Part shown: positions 22,446-30,103 of the stretch, piece after piece | How positions within the stretch are numbered: position 1 is the stretch's first letter | Layout: every line of letters begins with the position of its first letter | Source of the DNA: Mesostigma viride | Lineage: Eukaryota > Streptophyta > Mesostigmatophyceae > Mesostigmatales > Mesostigmataceae | DNA: 64,000 bases | Direction of reading: 5' to 3' | Assembly (NCBI GenBank): GCA_009746045.1 | Contig: RPFO01000275.1 | Coordinates: 126,001 to 190,000, forward strand | Position numbers and translations under genes: made by a program | The notes under the pieces: model-generated | What the model saw: the letters and a program-made list of their open reading frames with translations, nothing else | Databases searched by the model: none | Told to the model about the DNA's origin: nothing

Positions 22446-24314
22446 GTGCGTCCTCTTATGTTCTTGAATGGTGGTTTAACCGTCCCTCACACTGTTGTAG
22501 ACCCCTTCTTGCATGCTGATGAACTCTTGAATGTCTCTGTGTTGGTAGATAGCGGTGCGGCTAGCTCCTTTGTGAGCGAGGCCCTAGTTAGGCGTTTAGG
22601 ACTAGTCCCTACCCCTCACACCAAACCCGTCACTGTTCATTATGCTGATGGTCGCACCAGTCATTCCCCGGGTACGGTGTCCCTTCCCATGGTTATACAA
22701 GGACGTACTGTCAACCTGACGGCCACTATAGGCCCTATCACTACCGCTGATGTATTACTAGGATTAGATTGGCACCAGGATAGTAAGATTACTATTAATT
22801 ATGATACCATGGTCATCTGGTTTCCAGATAGCTCTTACTGGGTACCGGAACGTCATTATAGATTGGAAAATTTATCCTTGGTAGATATTACTCCTCCTAC
22901 ACCTGTTGATCCTCCTGTAAGACCTATACCTGAAGTATTAATGTCCAATGATGAGTTGCGTTCTGAACTAAAGGATTATGGATATTTATTATGTATGTTC
23001 CTTCAGTTAGAAGTACAGGAGATACCTATCACTAATAATAGTGTGGATATCTATATAAACACAGTGGATACAATAGGAGTGGGATTTACTGAAAATGAAA
23101 TAGTAAGATACATGGCTGTGATAGATTCCTCAAAGGTTTTTGAAGAAAAGACTCCTTCTTATCCTCCTCCTCGTTCTGTTTTACACCGTGTAGTTATCAA
23201 GGACGGTGCAGTTCCTACGCACTCTCCGATGTATAGAATGGGCCCTACCGAACTAAAACAGATTTTAGTGTCGCTACTAGAAGCAGGATTGATAGAGCCT
23301 AGTAACTCTCCCTACTCAGCTGGTGTCCTGTTAGTTCCTAAGCCAAATGGCAAGTTTCGCCTAGTTACTGATTATAGGAAGTTGAATGATATTACTGTGA
23401 AGTCTAAATACCCTCTACCTCGTATTGATGATATATTTAATAAGGTTAAAGGTTCCACTTGTTTCACAGTACTGGATTGTGCGGATGGTTTTTGGCAGTT
23501 GCGGATAGCTCCTGAGGATTGCCATAAAACCGCCTTTGCTACCCCTTTTGGTCATTACCAGTTTAGAGTAGCGGCTATGGGACTCTGTAACTCGCCTGCC
23601 TCTTTTCAAATGTTAATGAATGAAGTGCTTAGACCTGTTATGGGAAATTCTCACCTTCCTCAGGTGTCCTCTGATTTAAAGGATCCTTCCTTCTCCTCTG
23701 TTTCTTTATCTGAGCATGACCGTTCTTGTGCTCAAGCGTACTTAGATGATATTCTTATTTACTCTCCTGATTTTGAAACGCACCTACGTGATTTAAAGAA
23801 AGTATTAGAAATAATGGCTGAAAATTCTTTGTGGGCGCGCCGTGCTAAAGTTCGTTCGGGTAGGAGTGTCCCATTTTTAGGGCACGTTCTGTCAGATGCC
23901 GGGGTCGCTACCGACCCGGATAAAACTAAGTCAATTCAGGAATGGCCTACCCCTACCGACGTTAAAGGTGTACGTAGTTTTCTAGGAATTGCTTCTTACT
24001 ATAGGCGTTTTATCCCGCGTTTCGCAACTATAGCAGCCCCTATTAATCATTTATTAAAGAAGGATATCCCCTTTGTTTGGAGTAGTGAATGTCAGTCGGC
24101 TTTTCAGTGCCTAAAATCCCTACTCCTTTCCCCTCCTGTACTCATCCTACCGGATACTACTAAACCTTTTGTTGTGGCTACAGATGCTAGTAAGGTAGCT
24201 ATAGGTGGCGTCCTTCTCCAGGATCAGGGTCAGGGCTTACAGCCAATTGAGTATATCTCTAGGACAATGCTCCTGCGGAGCGTAACTATCCCGTACACCA
24301 GCAGGAACTCTTAG
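22446..24314 (+). CDS. Protease and reverse transcriptase of element B pol
   Basis: A 622-codon frame that is part of a longer pol; upstream codons are open through the 22368 junction, so 22446 is not a true start. Protease: NVSVLVDSGAASSF with the active-site DSGA at about residues 35-38, then VLLGLDWH as the second motif. The RT begins near residue 259 (MYRMGPTELKQIL), with SAGVLLVPKPNGKFRLVTDY, DCADGFWQLRIAP, FQFR-type GHYQFRVAAMGL and the catalytic YLDD near residue 432. RNase H starts with VVATDASKVAIGG near residue 576. The last roughly 14 residues are out of frame: a one-base loss near 24270 replaces the PAERNYPVHQQELLAVVY sequence seen intact in element A. Confidence 0.93.
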   Translation: MRPLMFLNGGLTVPHTVVDPFLHADELLNVSVLVDSGAASSFVSEALVRRLGLVPTPHTKPVTVHYADGRTSHSPGTVSLPMVIQGRTVNLTATIGPITTADVLLGLDWHQDSKITINYDTMVIWFPDSSYWVPERHYRLENLSLVDITPPTPVDPPVRPIPEVLMSNDELRSELKDYGYLLCMFLQLEVQEIPITNNSVDIYINTVDTIGVGFTENEIVRYMAVIDSSKVFEEKTPSYPPPRSVLHRVVIKDGAVPTHSPMYRMGPTELKQILVSLLEAGLIEPSNSPYSAGVLLVPKPNGKFRLVTDYRKLNDITVKSKYPLPRIDDIFNKVKGSTCFTVLDCADGFWQLRIAPEDCHKTAFATPFGHYQFRVAAMGLCNSPASFQMLMNEVLRPVMGNSHLPQVSSDLKDPSFSSVSLSEHDRSCAQAYLDDILIYSPDFETHLRDLKKVLEIMAENSLWARRAKVRSGRSVPFLGHVLSDAGVATDPDKTKSIQEWPTPTDVKGVRSFLGIASYYRRFIPRFATIAAPINHLLKKDIPFVWSSECQSAFQCLKSLLLSPPVLILPDTTKPFVVATDASKVAIGGVLLQDQGQGLQPIEYISRTMLLRSVTIPYTSRNS

Positions 24315-24316
24315 CG

Positions 24317-24817
24317 GTGGTGTATTGTTGCCACGCGTGGCAGCACTTTCTTAAAGGTGCTCAATTTGATGTCTGCCTGAATGAACCCTGTGAGCTAGAT
24401 CCTTATAGATTAGTTATCCAAACGGATCACCGTCCCCTTACCCATCTTCTCTCCCAACCCAACCTTACCCCTCGGCAAGCGCGCTGGATGGAATTTTTAG
24501 CACAGTTTTCCCCTTTCAAACTTCAGTATGTCAAGGGTGTAGATAACATAGTACCAGATGCACTCTCTCGTCGTGCAGACTACTCCTTTTTCGAGGACCT
24601 TGATGTTCTCAATACTACTCTAGTTCCTACTACTATGGGTGTAACCCCTTATGGTGAACTACCTGATGATGAATCCTATGCCTACCTCTTTCATACAGCT
24701 GTTCGCATGCCTGATCTTCTTTCTCACGTAGGACTCTCTCTCCCGTGTGAGGCCCTTCCCGTGGCCTCGGTGGGGGGGAGGGGAAAAATAAAATTTCTGT
24801 ACCGCTTAGCCATATAG
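24317..24817 (+). CDS. RNase H of element B pol (after a frameshift)
   Basis: Continues the RNase H domain in the next frame. The true frame joins at about 24270 and reads through ELLAVVYCCHAW. It shows TDHRPLTHLL with the third acidic residue, TPRQARWMEFLAQF and VPDALSRRADY, the usual end of Ty3/Gypsy RNase H. The frame closes at 24817 after a second break near the G-run and A-run at 24773-24790. The linker frame that follows (ISVPLSHIATRSG onward) is continuous with integrase. Confidence 0.85.
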   Translation: MVYCCHAWQHFLKGAQFDVCLNEPCELDPYRLVIQTDHRPLTHLLSQPNLTPRQARWMEFLAQFSPFKLQYVKGVDNIVPDALSRRADYSFFEDLDVLNTTLVPTTMGVTPYGELPDDESYAYLFHTAVRMPDLLSHVGLSLPCEALPVASVGGRGKIKFLYRLAI

Positions 24818-26454
24818 CGACTAGGTCAGGAAAGTCTTACGAAAACGTAGTCCCTCTAGGACCTCCCCTTCTCTTTGGCAAGGCGGTAGGAGATCTCTTT
24901 AAACCTGTTCTGGATACCTCTGTAGCGATGCCTACCTCTGATCTTGAACGCCTTATTAGTAGATTTACGGCCACTGAGCCGGAAGCATTAGCTGCCATTG
25001 CTGCACATCCCCAACAATTAGGCAAGCATCCTTGTAAATTTGTAGGTGGGTTTTTATATGTGCAGGTAGCAGATTCTCCCCCTCAATGGCGCCTGTATGT
25101 CCCTCCTATCTGTCGCTCCTCCTTGCTCTTTGAGTTGCATGACTTAGCTGCTCATCAGGGTGGTAAACGGGTACGGGACTTAGTAGCCCGCTCTTATTAC
25201 TGGCCTTCCCTTTATAAGGATGTAGATGAGTATGTTAGAACTTGTCAATCTTGCCAGGAGATGAAACCCAATAACGTAGGACAGATAGCAGAACCTAGGA
25301 CCTTGCCTGACCCCATCATGCCGTGGGATTCTATCATGATGGATTTTGTAGGACCTTTTAGAAAGAATGATAGGGGCAATGCCCAAATCCTTGTGTTCAT
25401 AGATCGTTTTACTCGTATGTGCCATCTTGTGCCGTGTCCTTTAGAACTCACAGCACGTGATTGCGCACGCCTATACCTCAATAATGTATATAGATATCAT
25501 GGTTTGAGTAGGCAGTTTATTAGTGATAAGGATAAATTATTTACCTCAGATTTTTGGCAGCAGTTTTTCGCTGCCATCGGTACCAAGGTTACCTACGGTA
25601 CTGCCTACCACTCCTCCTCCTCTCATTTAGTAGAGCGTCTTAATAGGGTAGTAGAAGAAGCGCTTAGGCACTATGTTAATGGCTCGGGTAGTGATTGGGA
25701 GGATTATTTATGTTTGGTAGAGTTCTCCCTCAACAATTGTCCCCAAGCTGCGCATGGATATACGCCCTTCTTCTTAGATACTGGTAGACAGCCTCTTACT
25801 CCTACCTCTCTCTTAGCTAGTCCTCTACGGGACAAGGATGATGTGTCCCGAGATACTGTAGAAGGTGTACGGTCCTTACTAGATAGAATGAAAACTGCTC
25901 ATGACCACGCGATCTCAGGGTACCAAAAAGCTCAGTCTAAGTACCTTGCTAGGTTGCGTGCCTCCTTAGATAGAAGAGCACCTGAGATAGAAATAGGAGA
26001 TCTAGTATTAGTAGAAGGCCCTCGTGTTGGCCGTTTTGCTCATAAGTTTGAAGCAGAACTTAAGGTCAAACTTAGGCCCGCCTTCTTAGGACCCTTCCAT
26101 GTTTTGTCTAGAGTAGGAAATTTCCTATATAAAGTCGATATCCCTACCTCTTGGCAGACACATTCGAACACCTTCCATAGGAGCCAGCTGAAACTGTACC
26201 ACCCTAGTACGTTCGCTGGTAGAGAGCTAGCGCCTGCCCCTTTAGAGCATAACCCTGACACTGGGGAAGTAGAAGACGAAGTAGAAAGCATCGTGGCCCA
26301 TAGAGATATCAAAAAGGGCCGCGGTACCCAGCGTCAGTATAAAGTGAAGTGGATGTATGCTCGTAGTGAAGTAGATAAGGTCTGGTATACGGAGAGTGAG
26401 CTAGATGGGTGTAGTCGCCTGCTCCAGGAATATAAAACCCTGCACAAGCTCTAG
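24793..26454 (+). CDS. Integrase with GPF motif and chromodomain (element B)
   Basis: C-terminal part of pol, taken from the frame that opens at about 24793. The zinc-binding HHCC is visible (LHDLAAHQGG, then CQSCQEMK). Catalytic acids lie in IMMDFVGPF, in FISDKDKLF and in SHLVERLNRVVEEAL. The GPY/F module reads RPAFLGPFHVLSRV. The C-terminal chromodomain-like segment is IVAHRDIKKGRGTQRQYKVK, then VWYTESELDGC. It inserts the cDNA into host DNA; the chromodomain would direct it to marked chromatin, as in chromoviruses. It ends 76 bp before the ATG of the third ORF. Confidence 0.92.
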   Translation: MSVPLSHIATRSGKSYENVVPLGPPLLFGKAVGDLFKPVLDTSVAMPTSDLERLISRFTATEPEALAAIAAHPQQLGKHPCKFVGGFLYVQVADSPPQWRLYVPPICRSSLLFELHDLAAHQGGKRVRDLVARSYYWPSLYKDVDEYVRTCQSCQEMKPNNVGQIAEPRTLPDPIMPWDSIMMDFVGPFRKNDRGNAQILVFIDRFTRMCHLVPCPLELTARDCARLYLNNVYRYHGLSRQFISDKDKLFTSDFWQQFFAAIGTKVTYGTAYHSSSSHLVERLNRVVEEALRHYVNGSGSDWEDYLCLVEFSLNNCPQAAHGYTPFFLDTGRQPLTPTSLLASPLRDKDDVSRDTVEGVRSLLDRMKTAHDHAISGYQKAQSKYLARLRASLDRRAPEIEIGDLVLVEGPRVGRFAHKFEAELKVKLRPAFLGPFHVLSRVGNFLYKVDIPTSWQTHSNTFHRSQLKLYHPSTFAGRELAPAPLEHNPDTGEVEDEVESIVAHRDIKKGRGTQRQYKVKWMYARSEVDKVWYTESELDGCSRLLQEYKTLHKL

Positions 26455-26530
26455 TTGTAGGCTTTCTCCTCTCTTATGTTATGTCTGCTGTCGACGGGTG
26501 GTTGGTTGTCCCCTCCCCTCCGCAGCCGTC

Positions 26531-28849
26531 ATGTCAGAGCCTACCCCTCCGGCTGAGAGCCCGCTGCCGTCCCTGCCCCTACCGGACCCTGAGCTGTACT
26601 TCGAGGCCCTTCCGGGCCGCTGGGTGTCGCGGTCCAGTTATCCGGGTGGCGTTGTGCAGCCGGCCCTCCAGGCCCAACATGCGAGTCTAGTCCGGGCTGC
26701 TCTCTTCACGGTCACGTGGTACGGTCCTTCCCCTGACGAGCCGCATCAGCTTGTTTTGCACGGGTTCGACGATGCCGGACACTGTTTGTTGGGGTGTGGT
26801 TCCCGCTGTCCAGCCTTGGGACAGATAGATGCGGTTCTCCAGTGCTCCCGTGTGTTCTCCTACCTTTCCACCCCTGTGGGCCGCTCCTGCCTACGGGATG
26901 TGTTCCCCTGGCTTCCGGCTGAGGATGATGCTGAGGTAGATGAGAACCCCTGCGACCTTCTGCGGGCCGTAGAATTCATGGAGATAGCTGATCAGTCGGC
27001 GGGAGTAGCAGTTGGTGGTCCTGCCCCTACGGGCGCCCCATCCGAGGTACATTATACTCCAGAATATTCTGCCTCGAGCGCTGCGTCCGCCTCCTCGGCG
27101 TCTGCTCCTCCCTCTCCGGTCCCGTCGTCCCCTCGGTCGACCCGGTGTGTTGCAGTGGAGCCTACCCCTTCGGGTTTGCCTGATCCTCTTTCGGCGACAG
27201 TTTCTGCGATGCAGGCGCAGATCCAGTCCCTGACGGCGGCCTTCGGGGCCTTCATGGCGGCCCAGGCGCACGCTCCAGCCACGCCAGGTGGGGTGTCTGT
27301 TGCAGCTGTGCCCCCTTCCCCTTCGGTCGCCTCGACGTCTACGGGTCCGACCGTGTCGCACGAGCCCTCGGCGGCTGCGGTTCCCTCTGGTGCTGCAGCT
27401 CCTACGCCTTCGGCTACCGCTGCGCCTGCTACTGACGTACCTGCGCCTCGGCGCGAGTCCGCCGTCCCAGTGGCCGCGCCCGCCGCCGCCGCGTCCGAGC
27501 CGCCCACCACGTCAGCGCCGCCCTCGCGGGGTTTCTTCAGCGACCCGGGCGGTCTTCCCAGGCTTTGGGAGGGCGGTCCTCCGCAGAGGATCCCGGTGCC
27601 TGACTGGAGCTTGGACGGTAACCAGTCGTATGCCGGATTGCCTGTCCCCACGGGTCCTATTTTCAACATGTGGCCTGGTGGTGCTCCACCCCCAGAGACC
27701 GGCGCGCCAGTTGCGGAGGCGGGTCCGTCGCGACCCCCTGCGGCATCGGGTCCGACGCGGCCCCCTGTTGTACCGGCGCCTTCTGCGCCTGTGCCGGTTC
27801 CTACCCCTTCGTCGGCCCCTGCCCCTTCGGCCCCGCGGTCTTTGGCTGCGGTTGTTCGGTCCAGTGGCTCTGACCCGCGCGCCACCCGCGCTGCCGATTC
27901 CCTTCGGGAGTTGTCAGAGGGCGATCGGGATCGGGCCCCTTCTGTGGTGCATGCGACTCCGGAGTCGCGCGACACGCCTGTCTTCGGGTATGGTATGTCT
28001 GCGCTCGCTTGCCGCCAGTGTGACCTGCCGCGCGCCTCCGCCGAGCTTGCCATTTCGCCCATGTCCTACGGGTTCTCCCAGGTGTGTCGGGCGCCGCGGG
28101 ACCGTGGCCTACCAGTTGAGACTGATCGGCCTCCTTTCGACATGGTTATTTTAGCTGATCCGGTGTTCCAGGGTGAGATCCTGGTTCGGCGCGTCCTGTA
28201 CCGCTGGGCTCGGCGCCACAATGACTTGGACACCTACGGCGGGTTCCAGTGGGCTTACCCTCCGCCTCTGGGCATTATGGCCTCAGATGCTCTTACGGTA
28301 GATTTTCCTGCGGTGCCGGGTGCCACGTACAGCACCGTCCTTCAGCCCATCCTAGAGTGGGATGCCCGTCGTCCAGCGCCCATCCCGGGCCAGGGTTTGG
28401 ACTCTCGGGGTCATCCTCCTCCCCGGGCTAGCGACTACCTCGAGACGTTCGGGTCGCGACAGTGTGCCCGCCGGTGGCGCTCCCGCGAGATTCGGCATAT
28501 CCGGTTGTGGCCGTCCAACGTGGAGCCCCTGGTAGATCTGTTTTTCCCGACGGGTATGCGCCCTCGGATCCGGTATCATCGCCTGCTCCTTCGGGCTCTC
28601 TGCCTGATCGCGGTAGAGCCTTTCCTACGCCTCTTTGCCTGCGGTTTCCTGGACTGGGCCCGGGGCCAGGTCGTTCTTACACAGCATAGGTACTACTGGG
28701 CCTTCCTGGGACTTTTCCCTGACGGCGTGTGGGCCGATGTTTTCCTCACTGTAGATAGGCACGACAATGCTGAGGATGTGTCTCACTACCAGGCTTACCT
28801 GGATGTCCTGCTGGCCTCCCGTGGTACCTACCAGACGGATGGCCATTAG
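26531..28849 (+). CDS. Third ORF of element B, unknown function
   Basis: About 772 residues from the first sensible ATG after the integrase stop; the frame is open further upstream over the end of integrase. No known family recognised. Three parts: an N-terminal folded domain (about residues 20-150) with FTVTWYGPSPDEPHQLVL, a Cys/His patch HCLLGCGSRC and DVFPWLPAED; a long Ala/Pro/Ser/Val-rich linker containing a short coiled coil (SAMQAQIQSLTAAFGAFMAAQ without breaks, near residues 225-245); and a C-terminal domain (about residues 530-770) with LTVDFPAVPGATY, HRLLLRALCLIAVEPFLRLF and LTQHRYYWAFLGLFPDGVW. There is no signal peptide and no clear membrane span, so it is not an obvious envelope protein. 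GC content and codon use differ strongly from the pol gene before it. Element A has a collinear counterpart. Confidence 0.75.
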   Translation: MSEPTPPAESPLPSLPLPDPELYFEALPGRWVSRSSYPGGVVQPALQAQHASLVRAALFTVTWYGPSPDEPHQLVLHGFDDAGHCLLGCGSRCPALGQIDAVLQCSRVFSYLSTPVGRSCLRDVFPWLPAEDDAEVDENPCDLLRAVEFMEIADQSAGVAVGGPAPTGAPSEVHYTPEYSASSAASASSASAPPSPVPSSPRSTRCVAVEPTPSGLPDPLSATVSAMQAQIQSLTAAFGAFMAAQAHAPATPGGVSVAAVPPSPSVASTSTGPTVSHEPSAAAVPSGAAAPTPSATAAPATDVPAPRRESAVPVAAPAAAASEPPTTSAPPSRGFFSDPGGLPRLWEGGPPQRIPVPDWSLDGNQSYAGLPVPTGPIFNMWPGGAPPPETGAPVAEAGPSRPPAASGPTRPPVVPAPSAPVPVPTPSSAPAPSAPRSLAAVVRSSGSDPRATRAADSLRELSEGDRDRAPSVVHATPESRDTPVFGYGMSALACRQCDLPRASAELAISPMSYGFSQVCRAPRDRGLPVETDRPPFDMVILADPVFQGEILVRRVLYRWARRHNDLDTYGGFQWAYPPPLGIMASDALTVDFPAVPGATYSTVLQPILEWDARRPAPIPGQGLDSRGHPPPRASDYLETFGSRQCARRWRSREIRHIRLWPSNVEPLVDLFFPTGMRPRIRYHRLLLRALCLIAVEPFLRLFACGFLDWARGQVVLTQHRYYWAFLGLFPDGVWADVFLTVDRHDNAEDVSHYQAYLDVLLASRGTYQTDGH

Positions 28850-29209
28850 ATAGAGGGCCTTAGGCCCGACCTGAGGGTGTTGTCCCTCCGGTATATAGAG
28901 TCGCCCTCATGTTCTGGCCAGTTGGCTGGTCGTTCTTGGTCCTTGGTACTGATTTGTTTACTCTGTGTGTCCTGCCCAGTGCCGTTCCCCCCCGGCAAGG
29001 ACTTTGTTCCAGGCAGTTAGGGGAACCTACCACCAGGCTTGGTGCTGGCTAACCCTACACCTCCCGGCGTGGTGGTGGAGACCGAGTTAATACGTTGGTG
29101 TCTTGTATCTTGGGCGGTCTGCCGACTGTGTTAGTGTGTGCTGGGTGCATTAGGTTTCCTACCCCTTGTTTTCCTCCCTGTGCGTAGGGAGAGGGCTCCC
29201 TACCTTTGT
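28850..29209 (+). other. 3' untranslated region of element B
   Basis: No gene seen between the third ORF and the polypurine tract. Confidence 0.6.
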
Positions 29210-29219
29210 GGGGGGGAGG
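29210..29219 (+). other. Polypurine tract of element B
   Basis: GGGGGGGAGG directly precedes the 3' LTR, the expected plus-strand priming site. Confidence 0.8.
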
Positions 29220-29791
29220 TGTTACGTCGCGTAACAATTCGTTGTAGTTACGGACGTAAATTAGGTCTTTGCCTCGGTTGTCCCTAGGTTTACGTTTAGG
29301 CTCCTACCGGGACATTATTGTCCTCGTAACAGTACTGTGGTACATTGGGTGCCGTTGGGCGCCGCGCCGCGTACTTTACTAGTGGTCCTGATCCTGTGGT
29401 AGAATGTAGTGGACCAGCGTGCATCAGTAGATGTAGTGGACCAGCGTGCATCTGTAGGCGAGGGCCATGTCGGCCCGAGCGTGTTGGACCGTTGGTGACC
29501 ATTTATGCGCGTTCTACCCCTTGTGTGTGCACTCGGCGTGTGTTAAATGAATTAACACATTTAGGCTTGAGTCACGGCAGTGTAGTTGTGTTTCCTTCCT
29601 CTATTCCTGGAGTAAACGGGTTTTGGTAAATGGTTGTATGGCGTATTATAGTAACACATACGTTAATGCATTGAGATCAGCTCCGTCACGTTCGTCTTTC
29701 GCCAGAGGTTTGAGTAGAGGAGGCCTGACCAGTTTAGGTAGTATCAGGCCCATTAGAGGTAGAGGTGGAGGTAGATATCCGCGGCGTAACA
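29220..29791 (+). repeat. 3' LTR of element B
   Basis: Looks identical to 14577-15148 over all 572 bp; followed by the TCCTC duplication at 29792-29796. Confidence 0.95.
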
Positions 29792-29796
29792 TCCTC

Positions 29797-30103
29797 CCCC
29801 CCCACGGGGGTCGGTAGTCCCTACCGTACTACAAGTTAGATTGGAAAAACAACGCTACTATAAGAGTACTATGTCCCAACCTCGGTTCACCCGCAGGTCA
29901 GTAATGCCAGTTCCTCTAGAAGTTGATACACAGGACCAACTCTGACGTAGTAGTAAGACTCTGATGGTGACTGGATCAATCCGCTATCCGTCACCAAAAA
30001 AAAAAACTATTCTAACCACCCTAGCGTCCGCCGCTAGTGGCACGTCGCTGCGACAGGACTTCAGTGAGAGCCCTACGCCCCGCGTGGGTCATCTGTGAAG
30101 TCA
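29797..30103 (-). other. 3' untranslated region of element A and remainder of its polypurine tract
   Basis: On the minus strand this is the end of element A before its 3' LTR. C7 at 29797-29803 together with 14571-14576 is the polypurine tract split by element B. No gene seen. Confidence 0.65.

Larger units (their letters stand above)
14577..29791 (+). mobile_element. LTR element B: Ty3/Gypsy chromodomain retrotransposon nested in element A
   Basis: Two 572-bp LTRs (14577-15148, 29220-29791), starting TGTTACGTCGCG and ending CGCGGCGTAACA, look identical throughout. Target duplication TCCTC. Plus-strand order: LTR, primer-binding candidate, hybrid-binding-domain ORF, gag (split by an insertion), a second insertion, protease-RT, RNase H, integrase-chromodomain, third ORF, polypurine tract, LTR. 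Without its two insertions the element is about 10.9 kb. Identical LTRs mean a very recent insertion, yet pol has two frame breaks and gag is interrupted, so this copy cannot be autonomous as written. Base composition changes sharply inside it: gag and pol are AT-richer, the third ORF is strongly GC-rich. Confidence 0.94.

Noticed and set aside
26405-26530. Start of the third ORF of element B within the integrase coding region
   Set aside because: The frame is open there, but the first ATG after the integrase stop (26531) begins a sensible protein; the overlap is probably fortuitous.
27052-28062. 336-codon minus-strand frame inside the third ORF of element B
   Set aside because: Shadow of the GC-rich plus-strand ORF; low-complexity Gly/Ala composition and no motif.
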